The notes beneath the pieces were generated by a model. It saw only the letters and a list, made by a program, of their open reading frames with translations, was not told the origin of the DNA and searched no databases. A program made the translations under genes and the position numbers. Positions 17,857 to 27,348 of a DNA stretch of 64,000 nt are shown here, piece after piece (position 1 is the stretch's first letter; every line of letters starts with the position of its first letter). The DNA lies in NCBI GenBank assembly GCA_963764215.1, contig CAVXRS010000002.1, positions 124,001 through 188,000 of the forward strand. Reading direction: 5' to 3'. The stretch comes from JAFDWI01 sp963764215 (GTDB lineage Bacteria > Actinomycetota > Acidimicrobiia > Acidimicrobiales > Iamiaceae).

Positions 17857-19599
17857 ATGACCGTCGCCGAACCTGCACCCGTCCAGGCATGCCTCGACGA
17901 CGCCGGCCCGCCGATCGTCGACACGCCGTTCTGCGTCGTGGACGTCGAGACCACCGGGGAATCGACTGACGTGGGGGCGATCACCGAGATCGCGGCGGTC
18001 CGCATCCGGGGTGGTGTCTGCGAGGGCACCTGGTCGACACTGGTCGATCCCGGCCGATCGATCCCGGCCCGGATCACCGCGCTGACGGGCATCTGCGCTG
18101 CGACCGTCGCTGCCGCCCCGCCGTTCCGAGACGTGGTCGACGAGTTGACCGACTTCGTCGGCGACGCGGTCCTGGTCGGCCACAACGTGCGCTACGACTC
18201 CGGCTTCCTCGCGGCCGAGTTCACGCGGGCGGGCCGCAAACCCTTGGCGAACCGCACCGTGTGCACCCTGGCGCTGGCGCGCCGTCTGCTGCGGGACGAA
18301 GTGCCCAACTGCGCCCTGGGCACGCTCGCCGACCAGCTGCGGCTGGATCATCGTCCGAGCCACCGGGCCCTCGACGACGTGCTGGCGACGATCGATCTGT
18401 TCTGGTTGCTGCTCGAACGCGCCGCGACGTGGGGGATCCTGGGCCTCGAGGATCTCTTCCTGCTGCCACGTCTCACCGGGCACCCTCAGGCCGCGAAGTT
18501 GCGGCTCACCCGGGACCTGCCCCGGGAACCGGGCGTCTACCTCTTCCGTGATCGCAACGGCTCGGTCATCTACGTCGGCAAGGCGACGAATCTTCGTGCC
18601 CGGGTCCGTTCGTACTTCGGATCCGACGACCGTCGCAAGGTCGCGCGACTGCTGCGCGAGACGGCCACGATCGACCACGAGGTCTGCGTCGCATCCCCTG
18701 GCGGCCGCGGTGCGGGAAGTGGAGCTGATCGACCACTACCTCCCGCACTACAACTCCCGTTCGACCCGCTGGCGGTCGACGGCCTATCTGCGCCTGACCG
18801 ACGAGCTGTTCCCGCGTTTCTCGGTGGGCCGCACGCCCCCGCCTGAAGGCTCGGTCCACCTCGGCCCGCTGGTGTCGACCAGCACCGCCCGCCGGGTCGC
18901 CGACGCGGTCACCACGGTCGTACCGCTCCGCCGATGCAACCGCCGGAGCCCCGCCTCTGCGACCACCGCGGGGCAGCTCGCATTCACCGACGTGGACGTT
19001 GCGACCGCTCGGTCCGCCAGCTCGACGCCATGCACACCGGCGCAGCTCGGGGTGGCGTGTTGTCCCTGTTCGGGTGCCACGTCCGCGGCGGACTATGCCG
19101 CGTACGTCGGCGACGTCCGACAGGGCTTCGTCGACCGACCCGACCTGCTGCTGGGGCCCCTCCGGGAACGACTCGAACAGCTCGCCCGTCAACGACGGTT
19201 CGAAGAGGCGGCCGACGTGCGCGACCGGGCAGCCACCCTCGCCGCGGCACTGCGACGTCACCGCCGACTCCACCTGTGGCGGCGCGCCCGCCGAGTCGTG
19301 GTGGTCCACTCCGACGGCTCGGGCGCGGAGATCCTCCACGGTCTGCTCGGACGCACCTGGTCGGCCGGGCAGCGTCCCGAAGACGCGGCGGTCCGTTCCC
19401 GAGCGGGCTGTCCTCCGGCGGAAGGTGCTCCCATCGCCCGTGAGGAGCTCTACGAACGACTCTGCATCGTCACCGAAATCGAACGCGCAGGCTCTCCCTG
19501 GCACCTCGAACATGTCGACGGCGATGTTGGCCGAGCCGGCGAGCACGGATCGACGACTTCCAGCCGCGCGGTCAGCACGCAGCCCGACCGGGACGGTAG
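17857..19599 (+). CDS. DEDDh exonuclease fused to a GIY-YIG/UvrC-like nuclease, two frameshifts
   Basis: A two-nuclease fusion of the type seen in actinobacteria (recalled example Rv2191). Residues about 25-190 form a DnaQ-like 3'-5' exonuclease: VVDVETTGES (Asp, Glu), VGHNVRYDSGF (Asp) and HRALDDVLAT (His, Asp). Residues about 215-290 form a GIY-YIG domain with PGVYLFRDRNGSVIYVGKAT and NLRARVRSYF. A UVR-like helix pair LEQLARQRRFEEAADVRDR follows, then a C-terminal domain. Shifts lie near 18695 (inside the end of the GIY-YIG domain) and near 19525. The last frame ends DDFQPRGQHAARPGR with TAG at 19597. It should act in DNA repair, but the exact lesion is not established. TAACCT (17842) is a possible -10 for a leaderless transcript. 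Confidence 0.82.
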
Positions 19600-19609
19600 C
19601 GTCGCAGAG

Positions 19610-20278
19610 GTGCGCGAGGCTCTTGCATTCCTCTACAGCCGACTGGTCGTCGAGTCCCTCGTCGTCATCGGAGCGATCGCGCTCTTCGTGGGCAGGCTGC
19701 GCCGGCGGCTGCGCGTCGTCCCGGACCAGTCCAATCGTGCCCCGTTGCTGTGGTTGGTGAATTTCACCGCCGATGCCCGCCTCCACCGCCGATTCCGTCG
19801 TCTCGCCGCGCAGGCACGGGCGGCCACCCGCGGCGGATCCCGCCACCGTGCGCACCGCGGGCGCACCCGCAGCCAGCGGCTTGCGATGGATCTCCAGGAC
19901 GTCATCGTCGCCCTCGACGAGCGGCTCATCGCCTCGCGGGACCTCGATTTCGATCCGCAGCGTGCGGTCATCCGCGAACTTCGCTCCGACGCCGCCCGCA
20001 TGGAGGATCTCATCGACCGGGTCACCGTGCTCGTGAAGCGCGAGGACGACGATCCGGCGGTCACCGTACTCGATGATCCCATCGGCGACCTGGCTGCGCA
20101 GCTCGATCAACTCGAAACCGCCGCGGCGCGTGCCACCGACTCGGTGATCGAGACGTCGGCGAGTTCCGTGCCGTCCGACCCTGCCGCGCTCACCCCACCC
20201 GAACCCGAGCTCACCAGCCACACCGGGACGAACGTCGTCGACCCCGAACGCACCCAACCAGCGGAGTCCCCGAGATGA
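19610..20278 (+). CDS. Single-pass membrane protein with cytoplasmic helical domain
   Basis: A 222-residue protein starting at GTG 19610. It has one membrane helix (LVVESLVVIGAIALFVGRL, residues about 12-30), then an Arg-rich stretch (RLRRRLR) expected in the cytoplasm, helical segments with heptad-like patterns (RRFRRLAAQARAATR; RSDAARMEDLIDRVTVLVK) and an acidic Ser/Thr/Pro tail. No family recognised. Its stop overlaps the start of the AsnC-type gene (ATGA), which suggests the two act together. Confidence 0.6.
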   Translation: MREALAFLYSRLVVESLVVIGAIALFVGRLRRRLRVVPDQSNRAPLLWLVNFTADARLHRRFRRLAAQARAATRGGSRHRAHRGRTRSQRLAMDLQDVIVALDERLIASRDLDFDPQRAVIRELRSDAARMEDLIDRVTVLVKREDDDPAVTVLDDPIGDLAAQLDQLETAAARATDSVIETSASSVPSDPAALTPPEPELTSHTGTNVVDPERTQPAESPR

Positions 20279-20553
20279 TCGCCGCCTTCGTCCTCATCGA
20301 AGCCCGTCCCGATCGGATCGCGCAACTCGCCGAAGAGCTGGCCGACATCGACGGCATCGCCGAGGTCTATTCGGTGGCAGGCGACGTCGACGTGATCGCA
20401 GTCGTGCGTGTGCCCCACCACGAAATGTTGGCCGAGGTCGTCACCGGACGGATCGCCGCACTGGACGGCATCATCTCGACGACCTCGATGGTGGCGTACC
20501 GCGCCTACTCGCGTCACGACCTCGAGGCGATGTTCAGTATCGGAACCGACTGA
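20275..20553 (+). CDS. Lrp/AsnC ligand-binding (RAM) domain protein
   Basis: A 92-residue stand-alone effector-binding domain of the Lrp/AsnC family, without the DNA-binding HTH. It begins MIAAFVLIEARPDRI and carries the alpha/beta ferredoxin-like pattern with GIAEVYSVAGDVDVIAVVRV and STTSMVAYRAY, as in AsnC_trans_reg. Such domains assemble as oligomers and bind amino acids at the interface. It may modulate a partner Lrp protein or the coupled membrane protein (inference). trpD lies 2 kb away on the other strand. Confidence 0.85.
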   Translation: MIAAFVLIEARPDRIAQLAEELADIDGIAEVYSVAGDVDVIAVVRVPHHEMLAEVVTGRIAALDGIISTTSMVAYRAYSRHDLEAMFSIGTD

Positions 20554-20563
20554 CCGCGCCCGG

Positions 20564-20592
20564 TTGGCAAACGGGGCGACCACCACTATGTT
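20564..20592 (+). promoter_or_regulatory. Sigma-70-type promoter of the arylsulfotransferase-like gene
   Basis: TTGGCA (20564-20569) and TATGTT (20587-20592) are separated by exactly 17 bases. This is among the best matches to the housekeeping consensus in the window. Transcription would start near 20599, about 10 bases before GTG 20610. Confidence 0.6.
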
Positions 20593-20609
20593 CTCCGGCC
20601 TGTCCACCC

Positions 20610-22559
20610 GTGCAAGAAGATGCTCACCCGCAGAAACGAGGAGCTGAACTCATCAATTCCGGAATCGTGCCACCGCCCCGTCCAACCACCCGAACCGTCG
20701 GCCCCGGATTCGGGCTCGCGGCGCTCCTGTGCACCGCGGTGCTGATCGCCGCATCGTGTGGCACGTCATCGTCGACCACATCTGCGCCGACGACCAGCAT
20801 GCGACTCTCGGTGACCGGGCACGGCTCGTTCACGACCAAGTCGACCTCGTGTTCGGGGATCCGCGTCTACCCGAGTCCGGACACGGTCACCGCCTCGCCG
20901 ACGACGCAGATCTCGTTCCGTCACGTGCCCGCGGCACACATCACCAACTCGTCGATCCACGTGTCCGGGTCGCGAACCGGAGCCCACACGGGCAGGATCG
21001 TTGCCGATTCCACCGGCAACGGCGCCAGCTTCTACCCCGCCAAGCCGTTCAGCCCCGGTGAACGTGTGGACGTCACCGCACCGGACACCATCTGCGGGGC
21101 CAAGGGATCCTCGGCGCACTTCACGGTGACGAAGGTGAAGACCCACGCCCTCCCGAAGGGCAAGTCGACCAGGAAGACGAAACCCACGACTGCGGGCGAC
21201 CTGCAGCACTTCGCCACCGAGCCCGATCTCGAACCCCCCGTCGTGACCGTGGACAAGGCCCACCCGGATCCGAAAGAGGGCGACTTCCTCCTCGGCTCGA
21301 AGGGCGGGACGGTTCCCGCTGGAGCGATGATCATGGACGGCAGCGGAAACCTCGTGTGGTACCACCCGCTCCCGAAAGGACAGGAGGCGACGGATCTGCG
21401 TGTCCGCACCTACAAGGGCAGGCCGGTGCTCACCTTCTGGCAGGGCGAGTCGACCCATGGTCACGGCGCGGGCAAGGGCATCATCATGGACCGCTCCTAC
21501 CAGGTCGTCGGCACCGTCTCGGCCGGGAACGGCTACGACGCGGACCTCCACGAATTCCTGCTCGAACCGGATGGCACGGCCTGGGTGACGGCCTACGCGA
21601 AGGTTCCCGCCGATCTGAGCGCCCAGGGAGGACCGGACGATGCACCCGTCTACGACGGGATCGTGCAGCAGATCGACGTGGCGACGGGAAACGTCCTGTT
21701 CGAATGGCACAGCCTCGACCACGTGGCGCTGTCCGCCTCGAAGGTCGACTACGACAAGACCGACGCCGACGCCTACGACTATTTCCATGTGAACTCGATC
21801 GAACCTTCCGGCAAGGGGACGATCCTCATCTCGGCTCGCAACACCAGCGCGGCCTACCTGCTGAATCAGGCCACCGGCGCGGTGATCTGGACGCTCGGCG
21901 GCAAGCACAGCAGCTTCAAGATGGGCGACGGCACCGAATTCGGCTACCAGCACGACGCCAGAATGCGCGGCAGCCATTCGGTCACGATCTTCGACGACGA
22001 AACCGAAACCACACCCGCGCGCCTGCTCGCCCTCGACCTCGACCTGCACAGCCACAAAGCATCGGTCATCTGGGACTACACCGCGCCCGGGGACATCCCC
22101 GTCGTCGCCCAAGGCAACCTGCAGCTCCTCGCCAACGGCAACCTGGTGTCGGGCTGGGGTTCTGCGAACACCGACGGCCCGAGCAGGCATTCGACCACCA
22201 TCACCGAATACACCGACGACGGGAAGATGCTTTTCCATGCCCGTTTCAAGGGGACCGGCATCAACACCTACCGTGCCTACCGTGCCCCCTGGTCGGGTCG
22301 GCCCGCATCCGCCCCAGCCGTGAAGGTCACCGGATCAGGCGCCGGGACGAAGGTGTCGCTCAGCTGGAACGGCGCCACCGACGTCGCTTCCTGGGACCTC
22401 GTCAGCCGGACTGGAGACGGCTCCACCCACTCCGTCGCGTCGAAGCCGAAGTCCAGCTTCGAAACGGTCATTCCGGTCTCCGACCTCCCAGCCGGGACCG
22501 AAGCGCGGGCACTCGATGCCAACGGCAAGGTGCTTGCGACCGCCGAGGTGCCCAGCTGA
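20610..22559 (+). CDS. Secreted arylsulfotransferase-family (ASST) lipoprotein
   Basis: A 649-residue exported protein. Hydrophobic signal segment LAALLCTAVLIAASC ends in a lipobox-like Cys, followed by a Ser/Thr-rich linker. Residues about 60-170 form an Ig-like N-terminal domain. From about 200 it matches the Arylsulfotran family: GGTVPAGAMIMDGSGNLVWYHPL, LHEFLLEPDGTAWVTAY, HVNSIEPSGKGTILISAR, AVIWTLGGKHSSF and QHDARMRGSHSVTIFDDE, which together give a beta-propeller. A small beta domain (residues about 565-649) closes the protein. ASST enzymes move sulfate between phenols via an active-site His. GTG 20610 is chosen from the promoter; GTG 20667 is a shorter option. A real sulfotransferase activity is not proven by sequence. 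Confidence 0.78.
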   Translation: MQEDAHPQKRGAELINSGIVPPPRPTTRTVGPGFGLAALLCTAVLIAASCGTSSSTTSAPTTSMRLSVTGHGSFTTKSTSCSGIRVYPSPDTVTASPTTQISFRHVPAAHITNSSIHVSGSRTGAHTGRIVADSTGNGASFYPAKPFSPGERVDVTAPDTICGAKGSSAHFTVTKVKTHALPKGKSTRKTKPTTAGDLQHFATEPDLEPPVVTVDKAHPDPKEGDFLLGSKGGTVPAGAMIMDGSGNLVWYHPLPKGQEATDLRVRTYKGRPVLTFWQGESTHGHGAGKGIIMDRSYQVVGTVSAGNGYDADLHEFLLEPDGTAWVTAYAKVPADLSAQGGPDDAPVYDGIVQQIDVATGNVLFEWHSLDHVALSASKVDYDKTDADAYDYFHVNSIEPSGKGTILISARNTSAAYLLNQATGAVIWTLGGKHSSFKMGDGTEFGYQHDARMRGSHSVTIFDDETETTPARLLALDLDLHSHKASVIWDYTAPGDIPVVAQGNLQLLANGNLVSGWGSANTDGPSRHSTTITEYTDDGKMLFHARFKGTGINTYRAYRAPWSGRPASAPAVKVTGSGAGTKVSLSWNGATDVASWDLVSRTGDGSTHSVASKPKSSFETVIPVSDLPAGTEARALDANGKVLATAEVPS

Positions 22560-22616
22560 CACCACTCGTACAGATCGGTCATCATCGGACCGCGTCCTGC
22601 TTTCTGGCCGCGCGAC

Positions 22617-23681
22617 TCAGGCCCCCGCCGGGGACGAGGCACTGCGGGACACCTCGACCAGGCGTTCCAGCGCGGCTGCGGCCCGCCCGTCGTCGATGAC
22701 CTCTCCGGCAACGACGAGGCCATCGGCGACCGAGTCCACCACCTCGGCAACGAGCAGTGCCGCCGCGGCGTTCAACACCACGATGTCGCGGTGCGGCCCG
22801 AGTTCGCCGCCCAGAACTGCTCGGGCGGAGGCGGCGTTCGCGTCGGCGTCTGCACCGCGAAGATCGTCGGGGCGCGCGGGGGCAAGCCCCAGTTCCCGCG
22901 GATCGAGCGTCCAGGAGGTGATCGTCCCGTCGCGCAATTCGGTGACCGTCGATGCCGTCGTCGTCGTCAGCTCGTCCAGGCCGTCCTCGCCGTGGACCAC
23001 CAGGGCCCGCACCGACCCCCGGTCGGCGAGCACACCGAGCATCCGTTCAGCCATGGAGGCATCGGCCAGACCGATCAGATGACGTCGCACCCGACCCGGG
23101 TTGGTCATCGGGCCCAACACGTTGAACGACGTCGCGACGCCCAGTTCCCGACGCGGCGGTCCGGCATGGCGAAAAGCCGGATGGAACCGTGGCGCGAAGC
23201 AGAACCCCATCCCCGCCTCGTCCACGCACCGGGCAACCCCCTCGGCGTCGAGGTCGATGACCACGCCGAGGGCTTCGAGCACGTCGGCGGCACCGCACGA
23301 CGACGAAGCTGCCCGGTTGCCGTGCTTGCAGACCCTGGCACCGGCGCCCGCGACGACGATCGCGGCGATCGTGGAGACGTTGATCGTGTGCGCCCGGTCG
23401 CCACCGGTTCCCACGACATCCATCGTGTCGAGCGGATCGGCGAGTGGCACCACCGCGGCCACCGCCAACATGGCATCGACGAGTCCACCGAGCTCCTCGA
23501 CCGTTTCACCCTTCATGCGCAGGGCCACCATGTACGCCGCGATCTGCGCCGGCGACGCGTTCCCGGCCAGGATCTCGGCCATCGCCGCCTCCGCGACGCG
23601 GCCGTCGATGTCACGACCGGCGGTCAACTCGCCGAGCACCCCCGGCCATCCACCCGCATCGGTGAAGGTCGTCGTCGCCAT
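22617..23681 (-). CDS. trpD: Anthranilate phosphoribosyltransferase
   Basis: Transfers phosphoribose from PRPP to anthranilate in tryptophan biosynthesis. The 354-aa protein contains the GTGGD loop DVVGTGGDRAHTINVST, KHGNRAASSSCGAADVLEALG and FNVLGPMTNPGRVRR, all diagnostic. ATG 23681 gives the family N-terminus; there is no conserved coding sequence upstream. No other trp genes are adjacent. Location close to a DnaQ-UvrC fusion and pimB repeats a mycobacterial arrangement (Rv2188c-Rv2192c, recalled). It converges on the arylsulfotransferase gene. Confidence 0.95.
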   Translation of the reverse strand: MATTTFTDAGGWPGVLGELTAGRDIDGRVAEAAMAEILAGNASPAQIAAYMVALRMKGETVEELGGLVDAMLAVAAVVPLADPLDTMDVVGTGGDRAHTINVSTIAAIVVAGAGARVCKHGNRAASSSCGAADVLEALGVVIDLDAEGVARCVDEAGMGFCFAPRFHPAFRHAGPPRRELGVATSFNVLGPMTNPGRVRRHLIGLADASMAERMLGVLADRGSVRALVVHGEDGLDELTTTTASTVTELRDGTITSWTLDPRELGLAPARPDDLRGADADANAASARAVLGGELGPHRDIVVLNAAAALLVAEVVDSVADGLVVAGEVIDDGRAAAALERLVEVSRSASSPAGA

Positions 23682-23692
23682 GGACCGGAAAC

Positions 23693-25075
23693 CTAACGCG
23701 TGGTCGGCCCCTCGCCCATCGTCGTGCCTCGTGCTTCGGCCACCGGTTCCCGCTGTCGCCACCGGCGGACGAGCCGCCGAGATGCCTCGTCCAGCGTGGC
23801 CGCTGCGAGCAGTACCACGCACACCTCGACTCCGCACCGGTATCGGGTGCTCCCGAAGGTGAGTGCGGCGACCACCATCGTCACCGCGAGCTCGCCGACG
23901 AGCGGGTACAGCGGGATCCGACGTCGTCGCCAGAGGATGGCCCCGGGGACCGCCAGCAGCGCGAGCAACCAGAACGCCCACTGCGACACGGTGGTCAATC
24001 GGACCGACCCGCGGTTCTGCACGAAATGATCGATCACGGCGTTCTGGTGTGGTTTGAAGACGCTGAACAGCCGCCCCTCCCGGGCCAGCACCACCAGGGG
24101 GTACCGACGCAGATGATTCCCGACGTAGTCCACGGCGTCACTGGTCGCGTACACGTTGAGCTGCGATTCGTCGTAGGACTCGCCCGGGGGCAGCGGAGGT
24201 GGAGGGTTCTGCCGCGAACATTCCAGGGAGTAGTAGCCGATCAGGGATCCGTAGAAGGCCTGGTCGCAGCTCGCGGCGAGCGCGGTCGGACCGAACCCGG
24301 TCGACAACAGCACCCGATCCTGGAAGCGGGACGAGTTGTAGATCGACCAGGGCACGACCATCGCCAGCGGTACCACCGCGGCGACCGTCAACATCCCGAT
24401 CCGGCGCACCCACGGCACCTGCCGCCGGGCGAGCACCAACGGCAGCACGACGATGGCGAACAGCACGATGGACTCCGCGCGCGCCGAGGTCGCGATGGTG
24501 AAGCCGATCGCGGCAACGACGAGCGAGAGCAGGCGTGGGTTGCGGTGGAACGAATAGACGCCGAGCAGCCCGAGGGTGAAGCCGAACACCATCACCGTCT
24601 CCGACATCAACAGGGTGTCGTTGATCCACAGGTTCGGATAGACCGCAGCCACCGATGCCGCGATGACCCCCGCACGCCTGGAGAACACCTTGGCGGCGAG
24701 CAGCCCGATGAGCACGACGTTCACCGTTCCCAGAGCGGCGATCCAGTAGGCAAGCGAATCGGGCGAATGGAAGCCAAGCCGGTACAGGCCACCGAGCAGG
24801 GTGACCAGCCCCGGGGCGTGTTTGGCGCTCGCGACCAGATGGGTATGGCCCGGGACCGAGCCCAGATAGCCGCGGCCATCCGCGAGCGCTTCGGCACCCC
24901 AGTAGTAGAAGTAGAGCGAATCTCCCGACAGTTTCTGGTGGGCCCGGACCGACGCGATGTAGTACGCACGCAGCGCGAACCCGCCGAGCGCGAGCCCGGC
25001 GATCGCAACGTCGAACCGGTGAGCGCGCCACCACGGCTTCGTCGGTGCAGCGGCGGGCGTTCTCGACTCGGTCAT
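23693..25075 (-). CDS. GT-C superfamily glycosyltransferase (PMT/ArnT-like), polytopic
   Basis: A 460-residue integral membrane protein with about ten hydrophobic helices, for example VAIAGLALGGFALRAYYIA, YWIAALGTVNVVLIGLLAAKV and WAFWLLALLAVPGAILW. The first external loop contains KLSGDSLYFYYWGAEAL, where the acidic residue is in the position of the catalytic Asp/Glu of PMT/ArnT enzymes, which use polyprenyl-phosphate sugars. YPNLWINDTLLMSETVMVFG is typical of the family. ATG 25075 begins MTESRTPAAAP. The acceptor is unknown; cell-envelope glycan or glycoprotein is likely. It sits between whiB and trpD on the same strand and may share the whiB transcript (28-base gap). Confidence 0.75.
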   Translation of the reverse strand: MTESRTPAAAPTKPWWRAHRFDVAIAGLALGGFALRAYYIASVRAHQKLSGDSLYFYYWGAEALADGRGYLGSVPGHTHLVASAKHAPGLVTLLGGLYRLGFHSPDSLAYWIAALGTVNVVLIGLLAAKVFSRRAGVIAASVAAVYPNLWINDTLLMSETVMVFGFTLGLLGVYSFHRNPRLLSLVVAAIGFTIATSARAESIVLFAIVVLPLVLARRQVPWVRRIGMLTVAAVVPLAMVVPWSIYNSSRFQDRVLLSTGFGPTALAASCDQAFYGSLIGYYSLECSRQNPPPPLPPGESYDESQLNVYATSDAVDYVGNHLRRYPLVVLAREGRLFSVFKPHQNAVIDHFVQNRGSVRLTTVSQWAFWLLALLAVPGAILWRRRRIPLYPLVGELAVTMVVAALTFGSTRYRCGVEVCVVLLAAATLDEASRRLVRRWRQREPVAEARGTTMGEGPTTR

Positions 25076-25103
25076 CGTCCGAACCCCCGGGATGACGCGG
25101 GCC

Positions 25104-25376
25104 TCAGGCGCTTCGCCGACGTTGGCGGATGATCCGACGACGCTCCCGTTCGGTACAGCCACCCCAGACCCCGTTCTTCTCCCGGCGTGCGAGCGCGTGC
25201 TCCAGGCACGGTTCGTTCACCGGACACTGGTCGCACACCGCCTTCGCGGCCTCTGCGGACCCGTCTTCGTCCTCGATCGGATAGAAGATCGATGCATCGA
25301 GGCCACGGCACGCGGCCCGATCCTGCCACCCCGGTGACGGGTCGGTTCTGGATTGTGTTGCGTTGCGTCGAATCAT
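25104..25376 (-). CDS. whiB: WhiB-family iron-sulfur regulator
   Basis: A 90-residue actinobacterial transcription factor that binds a [4Fe-4S] cluster. The four Cys are present (AACRGL, CDQCPVNEPCLEH), followed by the turn GVWGGCTERERR and a basic C-terminus RRIIRQRRRSA for DNA or sigma-factor contact. ATG 25376 gives a normal short N-terminus. It diverges from glpD across a 253-base gap with palindromes. Which WhiB subclass cannot be settled by eye; the sequence is closest to the short WhiB1/WhiB2-type proteins. Confidence 0.93.
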   Translation of the reverse strand: MIRRNATQSRTDPSPGWQDRAACRGLDASIFYPIEDEDGSAEAAKAVCDQCPVNEPCLEHALARREKNGVWGGCTERERRRIIRQRRRSA

Positions 25377-25474
25377 CGCTACTCGTCGTCGGAACCCTTC
25401 CGTCGCCCGGTCACGTCATCAACGCCCCGGGTCGACGGCACAGACAGTGGTCTGCCACTATCGCGGCTCGGTGT

Positions 25475-25499
25475 GACAATTGTCCAAATCGAATGTTCG
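25475..25499. promoter_or_regulatory. Palindrome pair in the whiB-glpD divergent region
   Basis: GACAATTGTC (25475-25484) is a perfect 10-bp palindrome. Six bases later, CGAATGTTCG (25490-25499) has CGAA/TTCG arms. The stretch is the most A/T-rich of the 253-base gap. Both fit dimeric repressor sites controlling glpD, whiB or both. The regulator is unknown. Confidence 0.4.
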
Positions 25500-25629
25500 A
25501 ATCGCAGTCCAGGATGCCCCATCCCGGACTGCCCCTCCGACCGCCCGACCCGATGGGCGACATCCCGGCGCCAACCCCTACGATGTCCCCTCGGATGACC
25601 ACCGAATTGCCCGCCCACGGAGTCCACCG

Positions 25630-27348
25630 ATGACGACCGGCTGGTTCGACCGCACGTCCGCCGTCGCACGGATGGAGCGCGACGTCCTGGACGTGCTGGT
25701 GATCGGCGGCGGCGTGACCGGTTGTGGTTGCGCCCTCGACGCTGCGGCGCGGGGGCTGAAGGTCGGCTGCATCGAACGCGACGACTTCGCATCGGGAACG
25801 TCGTCGAAATCGTCGAAAATGGTCCATGGAGGGCTGCGCTACCTCCAACAGGGCGACATCCGACTCGTCTACGAGGCGTTGCGTGAGCGCAGCATCCTCA
25901 TGCGGAACGCACCGCACCTGGTCGAGACGCTGCCGTTCCTGCTCCCGGTGCTCACCGGACGCGATTCCCCGGTTCCGCGGAAGCTCGCCCGCCTGCTGGG
26001 CTCGGCGATGTGGGCCTACGACCTCACCGGTGGCGCGCGGATCGGGAAATTGCACAAACGGCTCGACGCCGACGACGCCATCGACCACTTTCCGACGGTG
26101 CGACCGGACAAGCTGCATTCCGCGTACCTCTACTACGACGCCCGCACGGACGACGCCCGCCTGACCCTGACCCTGGCCCGCACCGCGGCGATCGACCACG
26201 GCGCGCTCATCGCCAACGGCGTCGAGATGGTGGGCATGGTCCACGATGTCGCCGGCAAGGTCCGAGCCGTCGAGGCGAAGGTCGACGGCCGCCTGGTGAC
26301 CATACGAGCCCGGACCGTGGTGAACGCCACCGGGGTGTGGGCAGACGAGGTCCGGGCTCTGGACGAAGGTCGGCACCCCAGGTCCATCCGTCCGGCCAAG
26401 GGAATCCACGTTGCGGTGCCCTGGGCGAAGGTCCGCAACGACATCGCCGCCGTCCTGCCCGCCGGTGGCGGCCGGTCGATCTTCGTCGTGCCCTGGTATG
26501 ACACCGACACGGCCGACGGGACACCCAGCCTCACCTATCTCGGCACGACCGACACCGACTACGACGGTCCACTGGAAGACCCACAGTGCACCCCTGACGA
26601 CGTCACCTACCTACTCGACGCCGCCAACGCCGCACTCACCGTGAAGCTGGACATGGCCGACGTGCAGGGCACCTGGGCGGGCCTGCGCCCATTGGTCAAC
26701 GATCCGAACGGCTCCACGAAGGACCTTTCCCGGAGACACCAGGTCACGGTGTCCGATTCGGGTGTGGTGACCATCACGGGTGGCAAGTTGACCACCTACC
26801 GTCAGATGGCCCGGGACACCGTCGACACGGTGGCCGGACAGCTCACCGACCGTCGCGTACCCAGGAGTTCGACACGCCGTCTGCGACTCCACGGGGCCGA
26901 TCGGCACGAGACGGTGCGCTCCCGGGGCCCCGCCGGGGCGCCGGTTTCCCAATCCACCGTCGACCATCTGGTCGGTCGCTACGGCGCCGACACCGAGCTC
27001 ATCCTGGCGATGGTGACATCGAATCCGTCGCTCGCCGAACCACTGGTGGCCGGATTGCCGTACCTGCAGGCCGAAGCCGTGTTCGCGGCCCGCTACGAGA
27101 TGGCCCGCAGCGTCGACGACGTGTTGTCCCGCAGGACCCGGGCACGCTTGCTGGCCCGGGACGCGTCCGGTGATGCGGCCGAACTCGTGGCGCGGCTCAT
27201 CGCCGCCGAGCTCGGTCTCGACGAGGCCGCACAGGCCACCCAGGTGGCCGAGTTCCGAGCACTGATCGCCGCCGACCGGAGCTCGCCCGGACTACCCGTG
27301 ACCGAGCCCGCCACCACCGCCGGCGACAAGGAGCGATCGCCGGCGTGA
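25630..27348 (+). CDS. glpD: Glycerol-3-phosphate dehydrogenase (FAD, GlpD type)
   Basis: Oxidises sn-glycerol-3-phosphate to DHAP at the membrane, passing electrons to quinone. The 572-aa protein has the FAD site VLVIGGGVTGCGCALDAAARG, SSKSSKMVHGGLRYLQQGDI, RPAKGIHVAVPW, GTWAGLRPLV and ITGGKLTTYRQMA, which are characteristic. The C-terminal helical domain (from about residue 420) is present. ATG 25630 has GGAG at 7 bases. Longer in-frame extension upstream lacks homology. The stop overlaps the next start (GTGA), coupling it to the AGPS-like gene. Expression may be governed by the palindromes in the whiB-glpD gap. Confidence 0.93.
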   Translation: MTTGWFDRTSAVARMERDVLDVLVIGGGVTGCGCALDAAARGLKVGCIERDDFASGTSSKSSKMVHGGLRYLQQGDIRLVYEALRERSILMRNAPHLVETLPFLLPVLTGRDSPVPRKLARLLGSAMWAYDLTGGARIGKLHKRLDADDAIDHFPTVRPDKLHSAYLYYDARTDDARLTLTLARTAAIDHGALIANGVEMVGMVHDVAGKVRAVEAKVDGRLVTIRARTVVNATGVWADEVRALDEGRHPRSIRPAKGIHVAVPWAKVRNDIAAVLPAGGGRSIFVVPWYDTDTADGTPSLTYLGTTDTDYDGPLEDPQCTPDDVTYLLDAANAALTVKLDMADVQGTWAGLRPLVNDPNGSTKDLSRRHQVTVSDSGVVTITGGKLTTYRQMARDTVDTVAGQLTDRRVPRSSTRRLRLHGADRHETVRSRGPAGAPVSQSTVDHLVGRYGADTELILAMVTSNPSLAEPLVAGLPYLQAEAVFAARYEMARSVDDVLSRRTRARLLARDASGDAAELVARLIAAELGLDEAAQATQVAEFRALIAADRSSPGLPVTEPATTAGDKERSPA

